From NCBI RefSeq assembly GCF_030272615.1, contig NC_081407.1, positions 435,706,230 through 435,770,229 of the forward strand: 64,000 nt of DNA, written 5' to 3'. Positions 12,901 to 22,760 of this stretch are shown here, piece after piece. The stretch comes from Cryptomeria japonica. Taxonomy: Eukaryota > Streptophyta > Pinopsida > Cupressales > Cupressaceae. The translations under genes were made by a program, and so were the position numbers. Position 1 is the stretch's first letter, and each line of letters opens with the position of its first letter. Under the pieces are notes generated by a model. That model ran no database searches and was not told the DNA's origin. It was given only the letters and a program-made list of their open reading frames with translations.

Positions 12901-13005
12901 GGCAAGCTTGCTAATAAACAATTATGGACTCTCTCTATGGAAGAGCACGAGACAATTATAGATGCTTTGCAAAAGAGAGAGGATGCAGATGGTATAACGG
13001 AATGA
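9981..13005 (+). pseudogene. DDD-type transposase (Sola-like, tentative), 2 exons, about 9 in-frame stops
   Basis: A single frame runs 9981-12498 and, across a GT-AG intron (12499-12619), 12620-13005: 968 codons including the final stop. In-frame stops lie at 10095, 10320, 10488, 10656, 10890, 11571, 12186 and two in exon 2 (about 12681 and 12717). The N-terminus is basic (KKKKRTM). A Cys-rich region follows (SCCCKTHVQF; CIYGLCNLCG near residues 440-470). The catalytic region has VVDFAENY, IWSDNCTGQFKN and GHGKGEHDGAGAYIKR, giving three conserved Asp residues. The C-terminus (VYVVVAPEDNEEG...KPKHKL-like) resembles the tail of related animal transposases. No frameshift is needed, so decay is by point changes only. 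The ATG at 9981 is the first in frame. The family name is uncertain; transposase-like character is well supported. Confidence 0.8.
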
Positions 13006-14196
13006 ATATCAAGTAAGTTATAATTTAAACCCTTAATCCACCTCCCTTTTAAAAGTCATGATGCATATTATATATAGAATTTTAAATCATGCATCATAAT
13101 TATAAAATCTAATCTAGTAAAATTTTGTTTCAGGTCTACCACAAGTAGAAGGCATCAATGAAAACAAAGTTATTTGTGCATAATTTATGTTTCATTTTGA
13201 ATAATTACAAGTTAAATTTGTGTACCCTTAAGGCAAATCCCTTTGTATTTTAAATTCAATGCATCGTGATTATAAAAATTAATCATATGTATTTATTTTT
13301 TCCAGGTCTCTCAGAGTAGACTTGGCCTCAATGACTACTATTGTTTGTGCATACTTTATGTTGTATTTTGAGAGCTATAAATACTTATTATAATAATTTA
13401 AATAGACTATTTATTTTATTTTATATATGTCTTCTTGATTACATTTTGTGTACAATATACATAAATGAGAGACTATTGGTCAAATTTATGAATGAGATAA
13501 TTATGTTTTAATCAAGTTCTATTCATTATATTTGTTTTGATGCTTTTTAATTTAGAATATGTTATAATTATAAGACATGTTTTGATACTTAGTTCATGAT
13601 GTATGTACCTTTAGTTTATCTAATCAGAAGAACTATTTAAATGAAATTCCAAAAATAAAATTACAAGTCCACATAATCCCTATAAAGTTGTTTAAGCACA
13701 ACTTCCATAAATGAAATTTCAAGTCCACATAATATATAAAGTATGCACAATATATATATGATCTAATGTGCACAAAATATAATTTCAAATAATTTCAAGT
13801 CCACATAATATCTAATGGGCACAATGCACATAAAGTATGCACATAATATATATGATCTAATCCTATTACGCAACTATCCATATATATAAAGTATGTGTGC
13901 ACGTGTAAACAAATATGTAAAGCCCATAAAATAGTACATATCAGAGCCAAATAAACAGTAAAATTTCAAGTCCACATAATCCATATAATATCTAATCCAT
14001 ATATATATATCTAGATGGTAACATGATGTTCACTCCACATAATATCTAACGTGCACAAAATATATAAAGTATGCACAAAATATATATGATCTAATCCTAT
14101 TATGCAACTATCCATATATATAAAGTATGTGCACGTGTAAACAAATGTGTAAAGTCCATAAAAAAGTACATATCAAAGCCAAATAAACAGTAAAAT
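13006..14196. repeat. Non-coding spacer between the convergent transposon genes, with internal duplications
   Basis: Two segments near 13853-13975 and 14087-14195 (offset about 234 bp) share long words such as GCAACTATCCATATATATAA and GTGTAAACAAAT. Near 13130-13390, two stretches starting AGGTCT(A/C) and both followed by AATTTATG/ACTTTATG-type text look like an older duplication. No gene was seen; it serves as the 3' flank of both genes. Confidence 0.65.
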
Positions 14197-14545
14197 CTAA
14201 GTGCTATCATCAATAACATCCCATGGTCTCTTGTCCCCGAGACGTGGTCTAGATCCACCTATCTCATGTTGTACAAGAAAAAAATAATATTAAAAATATT
14301 GCTTGAAATTAACTATTAAAAGAATCATTTATCAAATATAGTAGAATTCATAAATTAAGTTACAAACTTACCATATGCTCATTAGATCCTCTAGCACTAT
14401 CTCTCTTGTCCCTGGGACGTGGTTCAGATCCACCCGTCTCATGTTGTACAATAAAAAAATAATATTAAAATATTACTTGAAATTAACTATTAAAAGAATC
14501 ATTTATCAAATATAGTAGAATTCATAAATTAAGTTACAAACTTAC
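14197..14545 (-). repeat. Tandem duplication of an exon plus intron (175-bp unit)
   Basis: Exon-intron unit 14262-14371 plus its exon and unit 14437-14545 plus its exon are near-identical with a 175-bp offset (exon 66 bp, intron 108-109 bp). Exons encode parallel GGS(E/R)PR(P/L)(R/G)DKR peptides, and the intron starts with the same GTAAGTTTGTAAC. Because the introns are phase 0, the duplication kept the reading frame. Confidence 0.85.
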
Positions 14546-16260
14546 CATATGCTCATCAGATCCTCTAGCAGTATCTCCTCTAGCAGTATCTTGTGCAGTA
14601 TCAACACCAAATGTAGTGCTAGCTAACTCCTGTACAAGGTCAAATTCAAAGTGTCCAATTAAATCTTAAATTAAGAGTCAAAATAAGATCAAATTAAGTA
14701 TTACATATTAATACCTCAAAGGATTTCGATGTGCGTTCAAATTGGCTCTAATCAAAATTATGAGGATAACCTATCCTAATGGTAGCGTCCACCTGCATAC
14801 ATGCATTTAATGAAATCATATTTAGTGAACATATATATGTGTACTAAATAATTCCAAGCTAAGTTACAATGTTGTAAGAGTTCATATTTAATTTAAGAAT
14901 TATAAGATACATACCATAGATGGTGTCATAGTAGTCAGACCCTCTTCTCGATATGATGTAGAGGGTCTCTCATGACTTGAATCCTGGAGAAAGAAGCATT
15001 CAATGTATCAAAATGAAAATTTATATAGTATACGATGATAACATATTAACTTAAAAAGATAGTACAATGTCTAGATACAAATTTATACTATACCCCATAA
15101 GGTGTGTCGAGTTGTGTTCCAGTAGATGCAATATTAACTCTAATATTAGGTGTAGTCCTTATCTACATAAACAAAATTTATTTAATGAAGTATTAGATTG
15201 TATAAAAAAAAGAGATGCACTTAGTTTATACCTATATTTAATGAAGTATTAAAAGATTGACATGTACATGTATATATATCTATACCTGGTCAAGATGAAC
15301 ATCCGAGCAAAGAAAATCCATATAAGATGTCATCATACTATCATCTGCTGCATCATGCTCAGCTAGAACTGAAGTAGATCCTGCAGCAGCAGTAGGACCT
15401 ACACATGTCTCATGACAACTCGAACACATATGTGGCATCCATCGAGGAGCAGATTCCATGTGAGCAGCTTGCTCACTCAGGTTACCTGTGAGGGAAGTCA
15501 AAGCATCTAATGTCAAAATGAATGATGTATTTTGGACATCTGCAGGAATCGATGGAGCAACAAGTGGAACTATGGGTGGATCTGGTAGGGGATTATTACT
15601 CAGTACCCCTAATCTATGCTGTGGCATTCCACAACCAACACCCTGGAATGACTTAATGTCAAAATAATTTGGTTTTTGGTTCATTACAAACTCACAGTAT
15701 AATTTCTTCAAAAAATAAAAAGGGACCTCATAATTACGATGTGGTGGATAATCAAAAACCATCCACCATCTATCCCAAAAGTATCTAGCCATTTTTGGAT
15801 GCACACACCACCTAATTGAAATTCTTTTCTGGTTAGGTTGCATTGGTTCTCTTGTTTTTGGGTTAGTAAAATATGGACATAAATGAGCTTTGGTTATTTT
15901 CAAATCAGTGATTTGCCTATAAGTTAAACCATCGGCATAAAAATCACACAACTCTTGTCATCGTCTATGAAATTGATCTAATTGAGAATCAACAGATCTA
16001 ACTGACTCAACAACAGTTTGCATTGATTTTGCAAACTCTACAAGATGGGGTGGCGTGATTGGCTCATTTTGGATAGCAGCAATGTTTTGTTCAATCACTT
16101 GTAGGTTTTCATTAATTCGTTCTCTTAAACAAATTTCATCCAATCTAGGGGGTGGAGGTGGAGGTGGAGGTGGTGGTGGTGGTGGAGGTGGAGGAGGAGG
16201 AGGAGGGGGTTGTGGTGGGGGATTTTCACCTAATAGTTCATCTATGTCAAAGACATCCAT
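14197..16260 (-). CDS. Unrecognised accessory protein of the DNA transposon; seven-exon gene, two in-frame stops
   Basis: Read on the minus strand, exons are 16260-15286, 15162-15094, 14983-14915, 14792-14715, 14629-14546, 14437-14372 and 14262-14197. Every intron has GT..AG and every exon is a multiple of three, so all introns are phase 0; the last exon ends PWDVIDDST then TAG. The total is about 345 residues of exon 1 plus downstream exons. Exon 1 starts MDVFDIDELLGE, then a poly-Pro tract from a GGN-type repeat (16148-16210), then an amphipathic stretch. After a TGA at 15960-15958 comes a domain with LTYRQITDL, ISIRWCVH, DRWWMVFDYPP and VPFYFLKKLY. Exon 4 carries one TAG. Later exons are hydrophilic and repeat ARGS(D/N)EHM. 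I do not recognise the family; a transposition helper or DNA-binding partner is plausible only by position. Confidence 0.7.
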
Positions 16261-16289
16261 GATAACAAAGAGCTCCTGCATATATAAAG

Positions 16290-17690
16290 ATATACATGAA
16301 TTATATACAACTCTATGTCAAAGAAGAATCTATTTTACTAAATTAAAAAAAACATTTATAAATAGTAACATTTCTATGTTGTTGAATGAGATACACATGA
16401 AATATATAATATAATATTGAACTTAAAAAAATATACATGTACATACTATTGAATCTTTAAATATAAAATTTGTGCACAAAACTTAATAAAAACTTTCAAT
16501 GAAACATCATAAATCTATTATATATTCAATTTAATAAATTCATTTCTTGTAAAATGCATCAACTATTAAAATCAATATAAAATATTTCATACATAAGATC
16601 AATAAAGAAGTGAGAAATAAGATGATCCTCCTTCTAGTGTAAGAATATATAAGGATTGATGATAAGTGCTTAAAATAAGATATTAAAATGTAAGATCATT
16701 ACGCTCTATAAACCAAGATATGATCATAAGATCATCATGTGAGGCACAATCATATGATATTAAGATGCAAAATGCATGATCAAATAGTGATAATCTATTA
16801 TATTCTCTATAATAATAGGCCAATGTATGAACATAAGATAATACTTTAAGAAGATAGATTAACCAATATACAAACATAAGATAATGCTTTAATAAGATAA
16901 AAAAAACACTATATGAACATACATGTGAAGCAAATAGTCTTGAAGATCATAAACTAGAACAAAGATTAAAGTATAAGACATCAATCATTATGGGAAATTA
17001 GTAGTTACTAATAAAGATTAGATTTAATGTAAAAATAGGAGATAAAACACATGAAGTAATAGAATATGAAGTAAACATAAAATATTAAATCATGTGATAT
17101 CTAGTGGTTTCTCTTTTATGTTATGTGTCACCTCAATGTGTACATTCACTTTGTTGGTGCATCATTATTTTCTTGCATTTACCTAACTATTGTATTGCAT
17201 ATTTGCACCTAGAGGATAGGATAAGATTACTTGGGTAGATATCTACCTAGGTAGGCATCACATGTTCAACTCATACTCCCTACTTTGGTAGAGATGTGGA
17301 TATATGTTACTCATCTTCTCAATTTTTTTGTAACAGTTCTCTGTAAATAGGATTTTATATATTAGAATTTTCCTAAAACATGTCTCAAAATGATTAAAAC
17401 ACTTGAATCAAGGTCAAAAACTAGGAATGTGAGATGCATGATATGGATGATGACAAGGATGGTTGAGAATAAAGATAATTTGAATGGATTATGGTATACT
17501 CCAAGTGTAGGGTACTTTTAAAAAAAATTATACATGATGCCAAGGTACTTGTCCAAGGTGTCATAAGAATGGTTTTCACCCATGAATAAAAAAATTATGT
17601 TTACTTTTCTCTCTTTTTAAATTTTTATGGAAAACCAAATCCTTTAGGTGTGGATATGTTAAATGATACACGGGATATTTATAAGTTTTT
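16290..17690. other. AT-rich non-coding part of the DNA transposon
   Basis: No gene is supported. It probably contains the promoter and 5' UTR of the minus-strand gene: a TGCAG just upstream of its ATG at 16280-16276 could be a 3' splice site of a leader exon. Stretches near 16680-16900 repeat phrases like AAACATAAGATAAT. Confidence 0.5.
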
Positions 17691-18570
17691 AAAAATCTAA
17701 TAATAGGACCAACTATGGACCTATTATGCAATGTCATGGCATAATAGGTCCATAATTGGTCCTATCATACTAAGTAAACATGTCGAATTAGCATAGTTTC
17801 AGTGTTGGAGATGAATTAGATGATGAAGTTGGCAATTTTCGAGAAAATCATGTCATGTTGTGGCTTAGTAGGTCCTATTATGGCATAATAGGTGGACTAT
17901 TATGCAATGTCATGGCATAATAGTACCTATTATACCATGATGGCATAATAGGACCTATTATGCCATCATGGCATAATATTATGCCATGACATGACATAAT
18001 AGGACCAACTATGGATCCATTATGCAATGTCATGGCATAATAGGACATATTATGCCATCATGGCATAATAGGTCCATAATTGGTCCTATCATACTAAGTA
18101 AACATGTCAAATTAGCATAGTTTCAGTGTTGGAGATGAATTATATGATGAAGTTGGCAATTTTTGAGAAAATCATGTCATGTTGTGGCTTAATAGGTCCT
18201 ATTATGGACCTGTTATGCCATGATGGTATAATAGGTGGACTATTATGCAATGTCATGGCATAATAGGACCTATTATTCCATGATGGCATAATAGGTCCTA
18301 TTATTCCATGACATGGTATAATAGGTCCTATTATGCCATGACATGGTATAATAGGTCCTATTATGCCATGACATGGTATAATAGGACCAACTATGAACCC
18401 ATTATGCAATGTCATGGCATCATAGGACATATTATGCCATCATGGCATAATGTGTCCTATTATGACATGACATGACATAATGTGTCCATAATTGATCCTT
18501 TTATACCATCACATGACATAATAGGACCATAATAGGACCTTTATGCCATGACATGGCATAAACCTAAGCC
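17690..18570. repeat. Palindromic minisatellite built on GGCATAATAGGTCC / TATTATGCC
   Basis: Dozens of copies of CATGGCATAATAGG and its reverse complement CCTATTATGCCATG alternate, so nearly every neighbouring pair can pair as a hairpin. A longer unit is also duplicated: 17747-17890 and 18066-18210 share about 140 bp including ATACTAAGTAAACATGTC and AGTTTCAGTGTTGGAGATGA, offset about 319 bp. Apparent ORFs here (GPIIPCHGI repeats) are by-products. Confidence 0.9.
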
Positions 18571-18689
18571 TAAACTTTGATATCTAAAATTTGAAGAGTA
18601 ATGTTAATTACTTTTAAGGTTATACTAATTTAGTGGTAACTTTTGTATTGCCTAATGAGGATTAAGAACAATTTAGGTACATATGTTCG

Positions 18690-18915
18690 GTTTTATTTCG
18701 ATTTCCTTTTCGAACGTTTTTGTTTTTGTTTCCATTTCATTTTCATTTTTGTTTTGTTTCGATTTCATTTTCGTTTTTGTCTTTGTTTCGATTTCGTTTT
18801 CATTTTTGTTTTGTTTCGATTTCGTTTTCAATTTTGTTTTTGTTTCAATTTCGTTTTCGTTTTTGTTTTTGTTTCGATTTTGTTTTCATTTTTGTTTCGA
18901 TTTCATTTTCGTTAT
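18690..18915. repeat. Low-complexity TTTCGATTTCGTTTT array
   Basis: Short pyrimidine-rich units such as TTTCGATTTCGTTTTC and TTTTTGTTTTTG repeat for about 225 bp. The array is readable in three frames without stops because of composition only. It is followed by TTAGGGTTTAGGG, a two-unit telomere-like word. Confidence 0.85.
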
Positions 18916-19317
18916 GATGTTTCTAAGATATCTAATTTGATATTTTGTTTTGTTAATTATCTAGGTTTGGTTTTGATTTCTAAATTTGTTGATTAGGGTT
19001 TAGGGTTAATTGTTGAAGAATATTTTAGATCAAAATCAAGAATTTACAAATATAAAAAATAATTTATTTATAGGTTACTTTAAAAAAACACTAAAATAAT
19101 ACAAAAAAAACTAAATAATACACAAAAAACAAGAAAAATATACAAGAAAATTCTAAAATGTGAAAATAGATGATTGAATGTGTACCTGGGATAGTGGTGG
19201 AGGCTTGAAATGGAAACCACAGCACGGGGGCCTGTTTTTGATCTCCTCTTGTCAATTCACTGTCACGGTGAAAATGAAAAATTTGCCCAAAAAAATAGTA
19301 AAAATACAATTTAAAAA

Positions 19318-19510
19318 AGGGGGGCCATTTTTTCAAAACGGGCCCCCGTTATCTAAAAACGGGGCCCCTTTATTTAAAAACGACCCCCGCTTTTTTTAGA
19401 AACGGGGGCCCGTTTTATTTAGCTTCGGCCCCCCATCACCTTTCGGCTCAGGAGCCCGGACCATTAACGGGCCCCCATTTTTTTAGAACGGGCCCCCGTT
19501 TTATTTTGAG
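19318..19510. repeat. GC-rich subterminal array of ACGGGCCCCC / GGGGGCCCGTT
   Basis: About six to eight copies of AACGGGCCCCCGTT-like near-palindromes, separated by short T/A-rich spacers, lie within 250 bp of the right end of the DNA transposon. The composition is strikingly unlike the surroundings. A single copy lies at the left side (9788). Confidence 0.8.
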
Positions 19511-19547
19511 GAGCACGTTTTCCAACGTGTAGAGTTCCACGAATTTG

Positions 19548-19571
19548 TGACTCGTTAGCTTGCACATACCC
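19548..19571 (-). repeat. Right terminal inverted repeat of the DNA transposon
   Basis: The reverse complement reads GGGTATGTGCAAGC, matching the left end at 11 of 13 leading positions. It is followed by the target duplicate TAAA (19572-19575). Confidence 0.8.
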
Positions 19572-19575
19572 TAAA

Positions 19576-20664
19576 TCATTCTAAATTAATTAAATGTTTA
19601 TTTAATTAATTAATCATTCCAAGTAAATCATTTTAATCAATTATCCTATTTATTTAATTAAATATCCTAGCATATTTAATTAATAAATCAATTTTCTATT
19701 AAATCATTAAAAAATGAATTAATTTGAAAAAAAAAAAGAATTAATTTACAAAAAGGAATTAAATTGAGAAAAGAAATCAACTTGAGATATTTCTTTTTCT
19801 AAATTTGAGATAACTTGAGAAATCTCAGAAAAACAAGAAAAGCAATTAAATTGAATAAATCATTTTCTCAAAAATTAAAACTCAAAGAAAATCTTGAGGA
19901 AAGAAGTTTAATTGCATTGAAAAGGCTTTTCCTCAAAAAAATCTTGAGCAAATAAGAGGAATGTGCATGGAATCAACTAATTTTATCTCAAATGCATGGA
20001 ATCAACTAATTTTTATCTCAAGTGCATGACTCCAATTGATTTTATCTCCAATGCAAACTTAGACTTCTAATCCAAATGCATTAAATCAAGCTTAACTGTA
20101 ATTTATATCAAGATTAACTCAATCTTATCTCCTCTGAAACTGAATCAAAGCACCCAATCATTTCAATTCACCTGCATTGTGATTTTTCTTGAGGAATCTC
20201 AACCGCTCATCATTAATCAATCTTGACCGTTGGTCTCTCTTTCATGGATTCTCTATAAATTCAGTCTTTCATCTCTCATTCAAGACACCCTGGAGATTTA
20301 TTGTTATTATGTTGTTTTTGATGTAAAGTCATTAAGAATATTGTGCTTTGAGATTATTGCATCTTAGATTTTTGCATATTTAGTTTAATCATTCATAGCT
20401 TAATCTTGCATATCTAGCTTAATCTTGCATGAGCATTTAGCTTAATTTTGTGATCATATAGATTAAATCCTTCATCTTGGTGTAGTCTAGTCACTGGTAT
20501 TGCTTAGATAAATATGAGAGCAAGTCTATACTCGCACCTTTTAGAAGGCAATAGATCGATCTGTTATGGTTTTTATATTCATGATTATATCTGTCTAACC
20601 ATGCATGCAATGATTTATTGAAGTGTTTGTACCTTACAGCTTACAAATTACCATTTTTCACACA
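19576..20664 (+). repeat. 5' LTR of retrotransposon A, second part
   Basis: Colinear with 28196-29258 of the 3' LTR, including ATCCTAGCATATTTAATTAA and CCTTACAGCTTACA near the end. It terminates TTTTTCACACA. Scattered substitutions and small indels separate the copies, so the insertion is not recent. Confidence 0.9.
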
Positions 20665-20668
20665 TTTT

Positions 20669-20684
20669 TGGCACCCACAGTGGA
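20669..20684 (+). promoter_or_regulatory. Primer-binding site of retrotransposon A
   Basis: TGGCACCCACAGTGGA starts 4 nt after the LTR end. TGG is the complement of a tRNA CCA end. The word resembles the TGGCGCCCACCGTGG site of Tat/Ogre-type plant elements, which I recall as tRNA-Arg; the tRNA assignment is not checked. Confidence 0.65.
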
Positions 20685-22760
20685 GTTCAAGAATTCAAAT
20701 TTTCAGCCTTGCAATCATTTCTTCTTATTTTCTAGATTGCATCCGTACAATCTCTGCAAACTATTGTACGAGTTTATGAAACACACAGTACAAGTTATGC
20801 ATTTTGTTGTCTGGTTCATTAGGAGTACTCGTAAGATATTATGTTTCTATCATTTCATTCTTGAGTTTTGTTGTCTAGTTCATTGATAATAATCGTATGG
20901 CTCTATGAGAAAACTCGTATGAATTAATGTTTTCTCGTATGGCTCTGTAAGGTTACTCGTACGATTTTCTATTTTCTCATATTAAAGGTAGAGTGATTTT
21001 TAGGGATTTTCTAATTAAATTTGATGATACTAATGCTAACCCTAATATGTTTTCTGTCTTCCTGAAAGATATATTTTTTTTTTCACAACCTAACTAGGTT
21101 TTTGTAGATCGCTTGTCAAAGAATCCATTTCTCAAAAACAATATGACTACTGATTCGTTGTTTTTGTAGGTTGCCTAAAGAGAATCAATTCAACATTGTG
21201 TATTCTTTAATTCATTTGTAGGCACTTAAATTGAAATATGGTTAATGAACAAGTCTATTTTTCGTGTTTGAGAAGAGTCTAAAAGGTAGGAGAGTATGAT
21301 CTTGTCTGCACAGACAATAAAAAATCCAGACCCTTGAAGATTTTCTAGTTTGAGATTTATGCACCTTTTAGAGGGCCTGTCACAGTGGGAAAAATTAATC
21401 ACCCTGTGAGAACGACCCAAGTGAGTACAGCTAGACCCAAGCATTCTAACTCACTATAATAAATAGGCCTTTCGAGATTAAAGTCTCGAAGGATGAGGTT
21501 ATTTGAGTTTTCTCTTTGAGATCTCTCATATCAGGCATTTTGTAGTGCCTCGTGGTCTCAATTAGGCTTGTGTGACTACATCTTGTTTCGGTACCTTGTC
21601 AGGTTATAGGCCTCAATCGTGCTTACATGACTTCAAGGGTTAATTTCAAACAGAAATCCTTACTAAGAACTCTAAGATAGAAGCTACCTGGTTCACCTCC
21701 GAAAGGGGGATAATCTTTGTGCAAGAGAGATAGTAACTCTCCCAAGATACTTGCCATATCGTACCCACATTAGCATTTGGAGTCGGCTAATACGACATTG
21801 AGAATCTATTGTGTGAGACTCCGTGGTCGTATTTTGATTAGCTATTGGGTGTGTACCTGAGTCTGCAAGAAAAGTTTTTCTCTCTTAGCCAACCACCTTA
21901 GAATTAGCGTGATGTTCTTGAAGTCACTTTACATCTTGTGTGTTCATTGTGTCTTTGTCCTAGAAACAAAAACTGAAACCCCGAAACTGTAAAACAATCA
22001 CAACATAAAAAATTCAATGGTCAAAACTATCTGGTCCTGTGTCATACGAGTCTTCTGTTTTGTCATACCGCCCTCTGAGAATTGTCATTTGATAACTAGT
22101 AAATTGTCATACAAGTCTTAACGCCTAGGGTATATATTTGTCAGATTATCATTCTAGTCTCTCCAAATTATCGTCTAGCCATAAGTAAACTGTCGTTCAA
22201 GTACAGATAGAAACTCGTATGAGATTCCCATTCTATCATCTGGAAGTAATTAAATTGTCATCTGAGTCATAGTATTATGTCGTATGAGCCTTTGATTTTG
22301 CCAATCTAGAAGCCTGTCTTTTTGCATGTTTTTTTAGATCTATCATACTTGCCTAATCAGTCTACAGTAAGCGTATATCTGGTCTTTTTCATCCCAAGCA
22401 TAAACAATCTTGATAGTGTACCCATGTCGTTGTGTTACATGATTTTCTCGAGTATATCTCAACTAGTTCAATCAATCCTATATCAATTTGATCAACCTAA
22501 TATGCTTAGATCACGTCTTATACAGGATAGATTGTTCCTAAAACCAGACTTGGTCTCAATCACTTTCCTCAATGATTACCTCAATGAACAACTAGATCTG
22601 ATTTGATCTTGACATTTGTATCACTTATAGCTCTCAGTCACATTAATTGTAAATGCCTGTTCGAACTAGAAATTCTCATAAGAAAGCTGACAAAAGTAAG
22701 GATAGTCTTTTTCATTACAAACTAATCCATTCTTGCAAATTAAAACTGTCATAAATCTCC
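20685..22760 (+). other. Long untranslated leader of retrotransposon A
   Basis: About 2 kb between PBS and gag with no supportable ORF. Short recurring words occur: CTCGTATG / ACTCGTA in 20820-20970, and TCGTATGAG / TGTCAT(A/T)CGAGT in 22040-22290. Long leaders are normal for Tat-lineage elements. Confidence 0.55.

Larger units (their letters stand above)
8891..19571. mobile_element. Two-gene DNA transposon, possibly Sola-like, inserted in an LTR
   Basis: The left end GGGTCAGTGCAAG and the right end (reverse complement) GGGTATGTGCAAG form imperfect terminal inverted repeats; a weaker match (GAGTC) continues inward. TAAA is duplicated at 8887-8890 and 19572-19575. The 3' LTR of the host retroelement preserves the unoccupied site (AAAATAAATCATTC, near 28186-28199). 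Inside are a transposase gene on + (9981-13005) and an unrelated convergent gene on - (16260-14197), plus satellite-like arrays and subterminal GGGCCCC motifs. The 4-bp duplication and three-aspartate transposase fit what I recall of the Sola superfamily; this assignment is tentative. PIF/Harbinger also has two genes and GGG termini, but it makes 3-bp TWA duplications and a different transposase. Confidence 0.85.

Noticed and set aside
16055-16414. Plus-strand ORF with a long poly-glycine run
   Set aside because: It is the antisense of the poly-proline tract of the minus-strand accessory gene; the GGN repeat keeps both strands open.
18140-18430. Minus-strand ORF with repeated GPIIPCHGI
   Set aside because: By-product of the palindromic GGCATAATAGG minisatellite.
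17690-18570. CRISPR-like regular repeats
   Set aside because: Repeats are mutually inverted and spacers are not unique; the context is a plant transposon.
18643-18996. Three overlapping Phe/Val-rich ORFs resembling a membrane protein
   Set aside because: Produced by the TTTCGATTTCGTTTT low-complexity array; open in all three frames.
18990-19010. Telomere-like TTAGGGTTTAGGG (also near 34660)
   Set aside because: Only two units; too short to call an interstitial telomere.
8891-19571. PIF/Harbinger assignment of the DNA transposon
   Set aside because: Two genes and GGG termini fit, but the symmetric TIR leaves a 4-bp TAAA duplication rather than TWA, and the transposase lacks PIF motifs.
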